Source: Symsagittifera roscoffensis (lineage: Eukaryota; Xenacoelomorpha; Acoela; Convolutidae). From it: a stretch of DNA of 64,000 nucleotides. A program made the position numbers and the translations under genes. This document shows positions 43,516 to 57,300 of this stretch, piece by piece. Below the pieces are notes generated by a model. It was not told the DNA's origin. It saw only the letters and a list, made by a program, of their open reading frames with translations, and searched no databases. How positions within the stretch are numbered: the stretch's first letter is position 1; every line of letters begins with the position of its first letter. The stretch is taken from positions 43,322,988 through 43,386,987 of the forward strand of contig NC_087070.1 in the NCBI RefSeq assembly GCF_963678635.1, written 5' to 3'.

Positions 43516-44835
43516 AACACTAAGGGACACTCAGAAGCAGAAAAGACATATTCGAATTTTACACAAAATTTTTGCTTCCCAAATGCACCGATTTGGATAA
43601 AAGTATTATGCAACGAGTGCTTAACACGTCAATTAAACAAGCGATATCCAAAACAGAAACAAATTGCAGAAAAGCAAGATTTTAAAACCCAAAATTTGTA
43701 TTTTAATCACGTAATCACTTTTGATACTAAAGGACCAATATCACCATCTTCAGAAGGAAACTCATATATAATAGTAATAGTAGACGCATTTACACACTAC
43801 GTAGCACTTAACCCAGTACCTCATTGTAATGCTTACTATGCATATACAACGATTTATGAACATTGGATAGCAAAATTCGGTTAACCCGAAATCCTTGTTA
43901 CAGACAATGGCACTGAATTTATAACATATATAATATTTAACACTTAAATAACATTAATCAGAAACCACGTACATCTCATGCACATTGGACTAATGGTTAA
44001 GCCGAAGGCATGAACCGTTCACTACAAGAATATCTTAGATGCATCATTAACGGAAATGACGCACGACATACTGAATGGTCAACAGACGTAAAATTATTTC
44101 CACTATCTTATAATTCACAAATCACAACAAACCTAGGTAGGACTATCACCCTATGAAATTATCTTCTACCAGAAATCACGGAAACCAATAATGTTCACAG
44201 CAAATTCTTCAAAAAATGCACGAAGTTATTGCCGACCAACTAAAGGATCAAAATGTTTCAATTTACCACTACACACACATGCTGAAGATCATTTTCATCA
44301 TCCACAAAACTCAAGATTAGCTTCCGGAACACACGCCGAATGGATTTTAAACAGAGATAAAAAACACAATGAAATTTACCAGAAAAAATCAAAAAAATTG
44401 TTACAAAGACAGAACATAAATTCCCAAATAAATTCTTGATTTACCCCAGCTACAAATTTAAAAATTGGAAAATATGTTTTAATTCCAAGTTTTACAACGC
44501 AAAGAGGAATCTCTAAAAAATTACAACCATTCCGAAAAGGCCCGTATCAATTCATTGATAAACCTACGGATGTAACATACAAACTTACTGACTTGAACAA
44601 AAAAGAAAATGTTCGACATCGAAACAATCTTTTACCTTACTACCCAAAAGAGTACGCACTCAGAGAACTTACTCAATTATTTTCTTTTACAGGACTTAAA
44701 GTCATCCCAAATAGTTCAGAACAAAACAAAAATCAAAACACTGATACACAAGTCAGACAGAAACAATTAGATAAAAAGGAAAAAAAACTCTCCAAACAAA
44801 TATCAAAAAACGCAGATAACAAAAAAGAAACCTGA
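43516..44835 (+). pseudogene. Retroelement integrase, fossil
   Basis: FDTKGPISPSSEGNSYIIV and VDAFTHYVALNPV give the first catalytic block, and ILVTDNGTEFI the second, of a DDE integrase core. LQPFRKGPYQFIDKP near 44520 is a GPY/F-type C-terminal motif typical of Ty3/gypsy integrases. Broken. Confidence 0.8.
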
Positions 44836-45899
44836 AAAAGAAAGAAAAAATCGAAATTTGAAGCAAAAGTCAAACCACAAGATCAAAACGAAAAATCACC
44901 ACACAGACAATCATCACGACTTCGAAATCAGCCACGAAAAGATTACAGAACATTCATCCCACAATCTAAAATATTAAAGAAAATTGAATTTCAAAAACCA
45001 CTTTAAATTCATTCACATTTTCACCTAGGTAAGATATTTTCATGAACCGAACATTTTTCTCGAAATTCATCCTGAAAAGCATTTGAACAAACTAGTTCAA
45101 AGTCAGCCAATTAGAAGCTTTTCCTAATCATCACCTCATTTTAACACGACTTCATTAGCCGACAAACAACCACCCTCAAGCTAATCTCTAATTATTAATC
45201 AAAGACCTCCAGGTCAACAATAAGCAAACCACTAAACATTGAGACCTGAAATAAACAAAGTTTCAAAGTTACAACCCTCCCCTTTCAAGCAACACAAAAA
45301 TATTGTAACAACTTAGACCTCAAAAACACCTCAGGCAAAATTTTTAAGAACAAAATGGACATGACCATTTAGACTAAAGTACGAATTTTTCTCAGATACC
45401 TCCAATCATCCAATAAATAAAAACAAAACTAAGAAGACACATAGGAGCTCTCCAAACTTTCCCCTCTCAAAAATTGCCGAAATCCAACCCACCTGTCAAA
45501 AAATCAATTAATATCCCGACCACAATTGAATTTAGTCTCAAAGAACGAAAATTAATTCGACGAAGAAATCACTTCTGCGAAAGATATTTTCTAATTTTTT
45601 TCAATAATCTGCAACTTTTTCAAATTCTTTATAAATTTTATTTTGAACTTTTTTGAATTATTCATCCTCACCCTGATAAATGTTTGCAACTTTTTCATCA
45701 TTTTTTATTCCCCAGCCCAAACCTGCATAAGCCTCTCCAAAATCCGTGACCACCTTTTCAGGTACGATTTTTCAAATAACCATCTAAAAGTTCAAACATC
45801 TATTTAGTAGAACAGATGTTTACCTTTTATAATATTTCTCACATTTTTGACATCCCTTATAATGACAGTATGTAAATGCATAAAAAAAGGCTATCGTAA

Positions 45900-48800
45900 C
45901 CTTCGCATTAGCAACGATACTTTTAATCCTTTATATTGAAGAATATTATAGTAAACATAAAATTTCTTCTTAAAAAATTTTCAAAATATTTTTCCAAAAT
46001 TGCTAATCAACAACCCCCACATCAGTCCCCACCAACAACGTCCCAAGAACCTCCGACAATACCAACAAATACACAAACAAAATGTCCTCAATCATCAAAG
46101 ATTATCTCTTTTCAAGATAATCCTTATACACTTGAACAAAGACACGCACGATTGTCCGAACCATTAAAACCAGTAACTCGCCAAGTACCTTTAAGAGAAC
46201 CACAATACGAAACAGTATATAATATATACCCCCTCTCCAACCAGATCTTAATAGAGCAAGACATCAAAATCAAAAGCAAAACACAGTAGAAATAAACCGA
46301 CAAAATATTCATCCAAGACGAAACAGAAGTTTACAAAACCCCAGAGTTCAATTCAACATACGTCATTCACCAAAAAATAAATTCTGTAAACCTTTTTAGG
46401 AGTAAAATTCAAAGTACCCCACAGACTTCATCACAACAAAACACATCAAACATCCCATCGGATTATTTAGGATCTGAACAAATCAGAGAAAACCCTCAAA
46501 TCCCCCAGCCACTTCAGAAACACTCCCTTATTGGGTGACACATGTTTTTCCCAAAGCGAACCAAATTTAGTAGATGATCCATTAGACGTTTCATCTGACA
46601 CATCTTTCTCACTACCTGAAACTCTTTCACTCCCTTCAACCCCTTCTTTAACCCCAATCTCACAAACCTCTTTCCCTTTAAATTTTCATACAAATCTCGA
46701 CGCCAGATAAAGAGAAAATTCAACGAATAACATACATCTACGATTAGATTGGAATACACTCCTAGCGCCCCCTTCATTATTTGAACAACACCACGAAAGT
46801 CACAGATTACACAACTGGGCACTAAATAGATTAGAATATCGACAGGACATTCACAAAGTTATTCAAGACCACAATATACCATCCTGTGGTTCACCATTCC
46901 TTACCTCTAGCACCTCCAAATATAACAGCTCAGTCTTTACCTCCCCCGTTTATAACCACAGAAGTAATCTACAAGTAAGATAGATACACAGAAAAGACAA
47001 TCGGATATATCAAATCTTATAATCCATTTTCAGGACTATCACACACATGTATATTTTAAGCATACTAATTTTTCAAACCCTTTTCTTTCTCAATTTTTCA
47101 GAACTTGATCCCAACTATCCTTCACCCCGAACCGGATCCCAGGATTTACTAGTCACACACTATGATCTATGATTGTGAAGAAAATGAACAAAAAACATTA
47201 CACACATATGCAATAAACCAAGTCAATCAATGGGAATCCGAACCACAATCAATCAATCAATGTAATAGCAACAATTTACTCAAAAGCCAGAGCTACAACA
47301 CAAATATGATATAAATTCACAGCAACATTTTCTGAAAAGAAAGTACACTGTTCACAAGTCTCCAACGGAAATAAAAACAGACTAGACTATGAACCTTTCT
47401 ACCAAAGTAACATCAAAAGACTATTGCACCTCAGCCCTGAAGATTGCAAAAATGACCTTAAAAGATTAAAGATCACATCAAACAAAGGCACAAACAGAAA
47501 ACTAGTAAATTGTCAAGTTTTTCCAGACTCAGCACATCAAGCCGAACTTGAAAGATATCAAGGTCATATAAGACTAGATACCAAAAACTCCTATCACGGA
47601 GCACATGGAAGACTAACATTTGATCTTCATGATAAAAATTGGATACCACACATTGGAATAAACAATCACTCAAATTGTGAAGCAGACACAAAAAATATTG
47701 GATACCCAGAAATAATGTTTTTTGATTGGAAAACACAACTTGAAAAAGTACAACTAAAACGTGATTTAAAAGATGACACTAAAATTTGTCAACGAATCAG
47801 ACTCTCTTGTAAAAACGACCAAGGATATTTCGATCCTACTACGCACACACAAGCAACAATCGTTTGGTTCCCTGAAGACACTTGTACAACATTTCAAGTA
47901 GCAAAAATACACGCTAGAATGATTAAATTTCATCAAAAATATTTCCTTGAACCAATCCCGTTTGAAGATGTAAGCCCTGATCAACTCAGACATAGTTATT
48001 TTAAATTTAGAAACATTAATAATTAGAAAATAATTTGACACGTTTCCAAATAAACCCAGAAACGGAACTAGCATGCAAATACACCAAACCACTTTACAAA
48101 ACACAATATTCCTAAATTATTTTCAAATACGAAGACGGTTTCAATATGAATACAGGAAATATAATAATACATCAAATGGCTCTATCTCACTCAACCACAT
48201 ACAAAAACTCATACGTCCCAATAAAATTCCAAAAGATTACAGGAAGAATCGGTGGAAAATTGAGACCACAAGACACAGATAGTACGCGCATACAGGAACT
48301 ATCACTTATGAACAACACTCATTTTGGCGCAATCCACTATGACATACACTTAGACATGAATTTAGATTACACAATAAACGGAATTTTTTTAAGAAATGTC
48401 TTTGACAGAACTTGAAACACTCTATCAGTTATGCGAACTTGAACGTACACAAATTTTACAATCACTTGCACTAGCAGTACCAAAAATCCCTTATGCAGGC
48501 TATTATTTGTCAGAAAACAGTTCAAGTTTTATTGACTATGAAGGAAATATATTATGAATTAAACCTGTATCAAAAAAGTATCACCTTTTTATGTATTCGA
48601 AGACAAAAGATTCTATAAGGGAATCCCAATATTCTACAAAAATTGAAGCACGTTTTGTCAATACACTCTTCCGCAGAATTTTTTTTTGGAATACAACAGT
48701 CCCTTGTGGATCAAAAAACAGCCACAATGTAATACAATTAAACCCTGACGAAGATAAATACTATCTTCTCACAACATACCCTACACTCATGCAACCACTC

Positions 48801-50440
48801 AAAAAATTTTCACCAGAAAGCATTAGAGCTATTGCCCGAAATCCCAATATTGATTTACAATCAATCGGCATATACTCTAAATCAGACATTCAACAGCACA
48901 TTCGAACACAACAATTTCAAGAATTACTTACAAAATGGACACATTCCAACAACAATCCATAGATCAAAACCTACGCAAACTTGCAGAAACAGCAGGCTTT
49001 TTAGACATATGCGCACAAGATTATAGCGGATGTTTTAAACACATAAAGATTACAATCACTTAAATGGCAAAAAACACAGACCACAAGATATATCACCAAT
49101 AATTATCTTCAGTTCTGTAAATCTGAAAAACGTACTTCTTGCTTTTCTATGATGGCCCTACTACATCTTAGAAAAACTATATTATACGCAATGTTTAATT
49201 TTCTTGGATTTCTTTTCTCTCTCTCAAAAGGAATCTACAATACATGCTCAATACACACTCAGGTAAATAAACAAGCAAGCGTAGCACGCATATTTTTCGC
49301 AGGATTTTTTGGAATATTTTCAACATCAATCAATAAAATTCTTTTAGAAGCTCAAATAAAAGAATACAATACAAAGTTATCAACAACACCGAACGCATAT
49401 GACGAATCATGAAACGACAAAATTACAACGCCCACAGCACCACAACTACAAAACCTCTACCATAACCATCCCTTATCATTAGTATCACGAAATTTTAGAA
49501 ATATTGTCCTATCAGATCTCATAACTTGAAGATCAAATTATCCACAAAGCCCAATTCAACATATAAAAACACAAAAACCAAATACAGACGACACATGCGA
49601 ACAAATTATAGAACAGCCAGATACCACTAAATTTTGTTCTCAGAACAACCATCTTTTTAGCACACGATGAGCCGCCAAATCGGATCCCTCCATCGATCAA
49701 CTTCCCACCCAGCCAACCTTCAGAACAACCTCCCCATCATCCCACTTTATGCTTTCCCCCACCTCAGTCACCTCATCCTAACTTTTCACCCACAAAGGAA
49801 TCAGATACTAATTCCAACACAACAGTATATAACACCATATCCCAATTCAACAACTCCGATATTGAAACACCCGACGAATTTGCAAACTCCGAACGCAGCC
49901 CATCAACATTTTCCCAACATCCCTTTCAACCTCTTCATTCCAAAGTCAAAATTGAACCTCTTTCCCCTTCTTCTCCAATTTCACATGTCACACTCACATA
50001 TTCCCCTCTATATAATGAATCATTCGATAACAACGACCATGATCACACACAAGTTTCACATGAACTAGATAATTTCATAACAATACCACAACAAATGCAA
50101 CACTCTCAGACACTAACTATTCACCTGCTTTCACGATCCCTAACATCATGTACACCATCAACTCCAACCCCCTCTTCAATTTATATACCCTCGAAAAACC
50201 CCACTTTTCCATCAACCACATCCTCTAGTACCAACCGCGCATACCGAAGCTCCAAGAGAAAATTCCCAAATACCCCATTCCCATCTAACGCAGAAACATC
50301 CACTACATATATAAATCATCCACTTCACACTAATACGAAAGAATTCCTACAAATATGCCTAACCTTTTTCCCACAATATACATATTTCCATTCCGACCCC
50401 AACGATGAAAAACCCAATTATGTCAACGAGCATGTCTAGT
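45900..50440 (+). pseudogene. Retroelement 3' region, env-like, fossil
   Basis: About 4.5 kb after integrase. The longest clean piece (47424-48026, 200 codons) contains spaced Cys residues and His/Trp-rich segments suggestive of an ectodomain (IRLSCKNDQGYF, WFPEDTCTTF). A hydrophobic segment near 49150-49330 (AMFNFLGFLFSL, IFFAGFFGIFS) could be a membrane anchor or fusion segment. Pro/Ser/Thr-rich stretches follow. No specific envelope family was recognised; the env label rests on position and general features. Confidence 0.45.
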
Positions 50441-51057
50441 TGAGTATATCCCACACTCTCATCGACATCTTATTACCACTTTACTAATCCATTAACATAA
50501 CCACTATATAACACCCCTCATAATAATGAAGTAAGCACCACCCTGCTCTACCTCCTAACAACAGCACTAACTTCACACTAATTCACGCAAATATGATACA
50601 GAGAATCACTAACAAAATTCACTGCACCAAAAGCAAATAATTACCCCCATCGATTATTACGATCACAATATTATCCGACCAAATGAAGACATTTGTCTAC
50701 TTGGCGATCCATACACTAATCCTCAATTAACCAAAAAATTTTTCATTAAAACCTCATACACTTTTACCCTCAACATCTTAACTAAAAAATATGACATCTC
50801 TGCAGCACTACGCAATATAACTGCTTATGAATCATACTTTAACAAATTCAACCATTTTTCACTAAACCTTCATTAACTCACACCCAAAGAATGTGATTTG
50901 CACTGTTCACACGAAGTCATGTTACGAACTAAACAAACACATACGTACACTTATTATCAATTTTTTCAAAGTCATTACACTCACAATACACCAGCACGAC
51001 AACCTCACCATAGATTTCAGTACATCAACTCAAAATACACATCACCGTTTTTTTATC

Positions 51058-51475
51058 AATGGAATGAGAATGCAGCTCGCCTTTAACACCGGCTGAAGAT
51101 TTTTCAACTAAATTGCCTTAGCAGCACATCCATATCTTTTCTGGACATATGTTATTGTATTTGAACCATCAGAATATCGAGAAGACTGAGTTTGGAACTG
51201 TTCCAATTAAAGCCTGATACCCAGTTCTACTCATGATATTTTACCCCGCGGATACACAGACTCATTTAATATAAAAAACCACAAAATTCGTTTTGAAAGT
51301 GAGGCCAAAAACGACAAATGCAGAAAGTTTTAATGTCTCGACTGTTCAAAAAATAGATTATAAACAGTCGAATTTGAGAGTCGTCTATGTATAATTACGT
51401 TATCGGCAAAAAACTTACGCTATTTTGGAAAAAATTCATTCGAGTATAAAAGTGATTTCGCATAAAACACAGGCA
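51058..51475 (+). repeat. Direct repeat with TATA box, copy 1
   Basis: Matches 51955-52390 from AATGGAA through CGCCT.TAACACCGG, TGAACCATCAGA.TATCGAGAAGACTGA (in parts), TTTTACCCCG to GAGTATAAAAGT. Identity is moderate. It begins where the G-poor retroelement ends. It could be an LTR pair with TATAAAAG or simply a local duplication. Confidence 0.7.
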
Positions 51476-51954
51476 TAACCCCTATTCAACTCCCTCATAC
51501 ACGCATTCATTAAGTGCCCGCCAATTTTACCCTAAGCCCCCTCCTCGAAAAAAAACTCGCAACACAGGATGGCGGCGGAGAGTGAACCGTGGAAAGGATG
51601 AGTCGAAATAAAATTGCTTCAAAGATTTGTGAGTGTGAGTGGTACCGACTTCATGAAAAGTAATCGCACCCCGAGAAAAAGAACCGTGAGTCAAATTTTT
51701 CCGTCACCGAACATTGGATAAAAACAACATGATCTGCCCAAAATCATTTTTTTTCCAATTGTCGTGCCAGAAAGTTTGTCACAGATTCCTAATTGTAATT
51801 GTCATAACTGCACGTGAGCTCAGTTTTTTTACGTAAGTCGAGTAGCAATCAACCAATTGAGACCAAATGACAATTTACAAAAGATTAGGTCATGACATTT
51901 GGAGTTAGAACATACTACAACTTCATGTTTATTCTTCAACAAAATTTGTCAGGA

Positions 51955-52390
51955 ATGGAAAGTGAATGCAACTCGCCTCTAACACCGGATGAAGCTTCTT
52001 TAGCTAACTTGTCCTAACAGCATATCCATGTTTCTTCTTTGTTTTGTATTTGAACCATCAGATTATCGAGAAGACTGAATTTGGAACTGTTTGAAACAAA
52101 ACTTGATACACAGTTCTGTTGATGATGTTTTACCCCGGGATACACTTTTACCTCGGGAGTCCTTTAACATAAGAACACCAAACTTCCTTTCAAAAATGAA
52201 GCTAAGAACGACTTATGTAGAAAGTTTCAATGCTTCGATTGTTCAGAAAATAGATTATAAACTGTCAAATTAGAGAGTCCTCTATGTTTAGTTACTTTAT
52301 CGGCAAAAAAAATTCACACTACAATGCAAAAAAGATTTCGGAAATTTTTTTGTTTGAGTATAAAAGTAATTTCGCGAAGAAAAGAGGCCG
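51955..52390 (+). repeat. Direct repeat with TATA box, copy 2
   Basis: Second copy of 51058-51475 at a distance of about 897 bp; same block order and the same TATAAAAGT near the end. The 480 bp between copies are non-coding. Confidence 0.7.
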
Positions 52391-53160
52391 CTAAAGTACT
52401 TTTTTTGCTCATCAGTTTCGGAATTTTTTCTGGAAAGATTGTTTGTCATGTCAAAAAGGAAGTCAAACAACTTTCAGCTCAAATGAAAAACTCTCCCTTA
52501 ATATACGAAAAGAACAATTTCCCCATCTAAAAGTAAAAAAGCACACTCAAGTCGTAAGACCTACATGTACTACATTCAAATCTGATTGGCTTAAAAAGTT
52601 ATTTCTAATTATGTAAACAGTTTCACCCTAGGTTAATTAATGGGTTGATTGTCCACTTAGTCCCAGCTTTCACGAAAAAAAATGTAATTTGCCATGTATG
52701 GAAATGTATGTTGAGCATTTTTGGAATAAAACCCGGGATCCTGACTCGAAATTAATTTTTACTATTGATAACGTCACTAACTAATCCAACTCGAACAATG
52801 ATGCTGATTTGGCACTGGGTGTAGAAAAAAAAGAATAAAAAGGAATTCAAAACCTGCTTGAAAAATATCAACCCGAAAATTTTTATGTCGGAAATAAACT
52901 GGTCAGAAATGGTGTTTAAATTTTCATTTCATACACATGTGAATCACAGTGATACTGTTATTGAGCTTTTCAAGGGCTCCTACGGCATTCAATTGTTTCC
53001 AAAAATTCTAAAAATTCTATCCGGCAATTTTTTTCTCGTAGTTTTTTAAATTTGAAATGCTATAATTCAATATGACCTGATAATTGAAAACTTTTGGAAC
53101 TTGTTTACGATTATTTAACTAACTAAGGAGTGGATCGAATTGGTAATAAGTTCCTTTTTT
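52391..53160. other. Stretch without recognised features
   Basis: No clear gene. A short open frame at 52858 on the plus strand has no recognisable feature. Confidence 0.4.
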
Positions 53161-53204
53161 AGTCTATAATAACTCACCGAATATGCAGCAGCACTGAAGT
53201 TAGT

Positions 53205-53414
53205 TTGATGTCATTCATGAATTGTAGAATGTTGTGGCCTGTCTCCTTAAAATTTTTAAGCTTTGAAATGTTCAAACAGACACAATTTGGGACCCCAAGC
53301 CCATCCACGTTTGATATCTTTGAAAATCGTAAGGAAATCTTGAAGAAAATGTGCGCTGCATGCGATGTTACCAAAAAAGTCAAATTCGTATGTGAACTGC
53401 CCAAGCAATCGTAA
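53205..53414 (+). CDS. Possible terminal exon, unknown product
   Basis: An open stretch ending in a stop at 53414 encodes FEMFKQTQFGTPSPSTFDIF, then ENRKEILKKMCAACDVTKKVKF and ELPKQS. The codon composition is more protein-like and less AT-rich than the neighbourhood, with several Cys. An acceptor-like TATGCAG lies shortly upstream (near 53190). I do not recognise a family and found no partner exon; it may be chance. Confidence 0.3.
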   Translation: MMSFMNCRMLWPVSLKFLSFEMFKQTQFGTPSPSTFDIFENRKEILKKMCAACDVTKKVKFVCELPKQS

Positions 53415-53990
53415 ACGTTGCTGAGGATATTTTCATGTAGCGCTTAGTTACTCTAGAAAAAGTCAGCAGTTTTTTTGGTCTTTCAAAAACCTTCAAAAGT
53501 CTTCAAGATATCGACAAGAATCTCAAGATAACTAGGTCTGGGCTAAATCAGAGAAGTGCAATTCAGCCTGTTCCAATAAGTGATATTGTATATTGCCAAG
53601 TTAAGTAGCTACAATTTACCCATGCACATCATATTTATTTACATGTTATCGATAGTCTGCCAAAAATTAAGCTTTGAGGTTAATTGTATGAAGCTTTTTT
53701 GGCAGTCTAATCGTTTTTGGCTGAAACAATTTTGTTTCAAAAAGATTGGAATATCTCTGTATACGTTAATCAGCATTCCTGAATAATTAATGAAAGTTCT
53801 GGTACCAGGAAGATGCGGGAAATGTTCAGACAGTTCTTTAATGTCTATGGAGTAATATTAGAGTTTTAAAAATGATGAAAAATTTGAAAAATTGATAGAT
53901 TCTTCTAAAGTTTTTTCCTACTCATCCCCTTCGTGCTATTTGAAGTACAAGGCGATTTATTATGCATACATCAGTAGCGTATTAACTAGA
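53415..53990. other. Stretch without recognised features
   Basis: AT-rich; nothing seen. Confidence 0.4.
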
Positions 53991-54532
53991 ACAAGACTGC
54001 TCGTATCAGGGCAAAGCCCTGAAAGTTCCGACTGCCTTTTAAGGTTTATGGAGAAGTAATAACACTTAAAAAATTAAATGAAATAAAAAAAAATGAACAT
54101 TTTTTTTCTCTAAAATTTGAATTTTTTTAATAAAAATTATCCCCCACACGCCATATAAAGTACCAAAGGATAGACTTCGTTCCTTGTAACAAATCAATTA
54201 TGGCAATTAAGCTTCGTTCAACAAATTTGGAACGATTTCTAGGACGGATTGAATCTCCGCTTACGCGTTAATAGCGCGAAGTATATCACGCGTTAATTGT
54301 CCCAAATTGGTCAAAATGGCCAAAATGGCAATCTTTAAACCTACATAACTTTACGAAAAAAGATCACAGGTGAAATATCTTTTCAAACTTAGGCTCAGAA
54401 CAACAATAGCTTTTGAATGATATAAAAAATTCCGTCAAAAATGGCTAGTTTAAGAGTCGAAATTTGTCTGAAAAACAACCCACCCCGAGCATAAATATTC
54501 GGTTACTTTCGTATCAAAGGTCGGAACAATAA
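53991..54532 (+). repeat. Dispersed repeat, inverted pair, left copy
   Basis: Starts AAGACTGCTCGTATCAGGG. It carries CCCCACACGCCATAT, ACGCGTTAATTGTCCCAAATT, AAAATGGCAATCTTTAAAC and CCACCCCGAGCA, and ends GTCGGAACAATAA. The same blocks occur in inverse order and strand at 60044-59591. The copies differ noticeably. Non-coding. Confidence 0.82.
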
Positions 54533-55829
54533 CTAAAGTCATAATTCATTTTTGGAAAAAATTTTGGATGCTCTTGTTTTTGGATGCTCTTGTTTCAATA
54601 TTAAGTATATCGCCATAATAAGTCCAAGTTGACCAGACTAGCAAACTTCAAATCATCTTATCTGAACTTGATGACAGAAAAAATAAATTTGAGTTTCTGA
54701 ATCTGAGCTCAAAGCATCAATTGTTGGCAGATGGCAAAAGAAACTTTTGTGAAAAATGCTTATTTAAAAACTCAAGATTCGCCTCGAGAAAAAAACCACT
54801 TTAGCCCAAACATTTTGTAACAAAAATTGGTACAAAAAGAACAAAATCAAAGTAACCATATAAAACAATTATATACGAATACATTAGGTTTTCTCGTACA
54901 ATTAATATAAAACTTTTTTTTATCTTTGTTTTTTTTTAAGTTTCACTTCAATTTTATACTAAAAAGTTCCTCAAATGAGAAAATCACCACGTTAAGTTGC
55001 AGGAAACCCACAAATAAATTGTATTTGCAAGTTCTCCCCGTAAACTGAGAATCTAACTTCACACATAATTCGATCAGTAATTTGTAGCTTTTTGTGGAAG
55101 AATGAAACAATAAAAAAGAGTTTTTTTAAATCGCGGCCTGTTTTTTTGACTGACCGAAGATTTATTTTACCATATAAAACGGAAAAAAACTCCATTTGAC
55201 ACTAAACAGTATTGACTTTTGATATTTGTTGATTTTGTGCAAAAGCACTGTGCCCAGATTATGTTATATGAAAAAACAATTTGTCTGAAATTACTTGTCT
55301 CTGCCTAGAAGAGTTTTTGCTACAAAGAAGACCTAAAAGGTTTTTACCTTAATTTGGATTTTTTAAGTAGTTTAACAAATTAATTTTGTCAAGTAGTTTT
55401 GAATTTGCTTCATATTTTTTTCAATCGCGATACGAATGTTGTACCTCAACAAATTTTTTGCAGAAAAACTTTTTGCATGCAATATTTAATTGCTTATGTG
55501 CATAAAGTAGTCCTGGAAACACATTATTTTTCATTTTCTGTCGACAAGTTTTAAAAACTCATAAAATGCCTATTTCTTTTGGATGGTATGTTTACGTGTG
55601 CCTTAATCATTTATCTCTGAATTTTTGACCGAATCTTGAAGTTTTTGACATTGAGGAGTACGCTTTTATCGACATTGGATGAAATCGCATGAATCACATT
55701 TTTTAAGCTCCATTTGTTAAATGTCTGACCAGCTCATTTTGTGGAGGTCAATCTTTTATATAATTATATACATTCATCCGTTATATATTTCATCAATTAT
55801 ATATAGATAGATGCTATAGGTTATTCTTT
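54533..55829. other. Stretch without recognised features
   Basis: AT-rich; no gene or clear repeat. Confidence 0.4.
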
Positions 55830-56240
55830 TTCTGTCAATAACAAGCCTCTGGAGAATAAAGGTCTTGCTTCACTTTGTTTCATCTGAACAGAAATTTTTT
55901 TGCCACGAAACAAATGTTTCCTTGAGATCTCTTTGTATTAGTAAAGAGGTTACCGCTGTAGGTGAAAATTGACACTTCCAAATAAGTAATGAACTAAAAT
56001 AATGTGCTGATATGCTGATAAGTTGATGGATGGTTAAAAAAATCAAAGTATATACTTTTCATGTGAAAACTTCGTGGTAAGAAACGAAAATGTAATCAAA
56101 TATTATCGATTACAATTGATTTATTGAATCTTTCGTATAAATTAAAATGATTCATAATGGTTCACAAAAATTATACTGTCATGGAAAACATCGAAGCGAT
56201 TATCCTTTATAACTGTCATTAAATTAGCATCATTATCCGT
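55830..56240 (+). repeat. Dispersed repeat, copy 2
   Basis: CTGTCAATAACAAG, TTTCATCTGAACAGAA, GAGGTTACCGCTGTAGGTGAAAA and a downstream block rich in TATCGATTA/TTATAAC correspond in order to 18358-18880. Confidence 0.55.
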
Positions 56241-57300
56241 TATAATGGAATATTTAAGTCTAAACTTGAATGAGGGATGAATTCTGATGAAAGTTGATCA
56301 ATCCATGAAAAGTAACCAATCAGATATGGGCCAGTAGAGAACGTTTTTGATGAAAAAAATAACCGGTTGCTGTTCAAGTTAGCATAATTTAAAAAAATAA
56401 ACGATGTTAAAAATGTTTTGAAAAAATAAATAACAAATTAATTGTATTTTTCAACTGGGGTCCTTTTTTATTTGTTGTGTGATGAGAGGGTCTGAACAAA
56501 AACCTAGAACTGAGGAATACTTGGTGGTAAAGCTAGTAGATATATTCTATTCCATTTTCCTTGAAAAAATAACCGATAAAAAAACAAAATAATCATGAAA
56601 AATTTGTTTTCAAAAAAGGAACGGACTCGATTATGATTATAAGAATGCACGTCTGTTCTCTTCTTGAAAAAGAATGTTTTATTGTGGTTTTTGTTCTAAA
56701 AAACTTTTCAGAAAAACTGGGGTTGAATATACCTACCTTCAGCTTTATCATCAAATATTCCTCAGTTCTAGTTTTTTATTTAGATCCTCTCATCACACCT
56801 CGAATCAAAAAACGACACCAATAAAAAAAAACAGACATTTTTATTGTGCTAAAATTGACCTCGATTTTTCTTAAACATTGGGAGAAGTTTTTGAATAGTT
56901 TAAACTTTGTTCACTTTCGAAACACGGTTAACAGAGCTTTAATAATTTTTTATCACAAGAACACTTCTTATGATAACTTGTGGTAGCTAACTTTGCGTCT
57001 AACTCAAAAAAAAAAACGTAAACACTCCAGATGGCATAAGTCAACGTTACTCTATTTTTTTGGAAAACACTACCTTTCAAAAGAAGTTTTACATTAAAAT
57101 TGGTTTCTGAATTCCAATTTTTTGGTTTTCTTTTAACTTTGGAATCCATAACAATTCCAAAATTTGAAAAAGCTCCAAAAGAGTACTTGATAACGAATTA
57201 TTTTGACTTAATTATTAAAGTTTTAGAAATTTATTTGCATCAAAATGGTTTTCATCGGGTTTTCTGAGCAAACGTGATTCCCTTCCAATATGTGTTTTGG
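56241..57300. other. Stretch downstream of the gene at 57301
   Basis: No coding sequence recognised; probably includes the 3' untranslated region of the minus-strand gene. Confidence 0.4.

Larger units (their letters stand above)
35709..51055 (+). mobile_element. Large Ty3/gypsy-like retroelement with env-like region, old and broken
   Basis: Plus-strand order: leader, gag with a zinc knuckle, protease, reverse transcriptase, RNase H, integrase with a GPY/F-type tail, then about 6 kb with env-like and membrane-type segments. The order and the RT sequence place it in Ty3/gypsy; an env-like gene after integrase is known from errantivirus-type and other retrovirus-like gypsy elements. The plus strand is very poor in G and rich in A and C from about 36300 to 51055, which marks the right limit well. 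LTRs were not identified. Reading frames carry many breaks, dozens by impression, so this is an ancient fossil. Confidence 0.85.
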
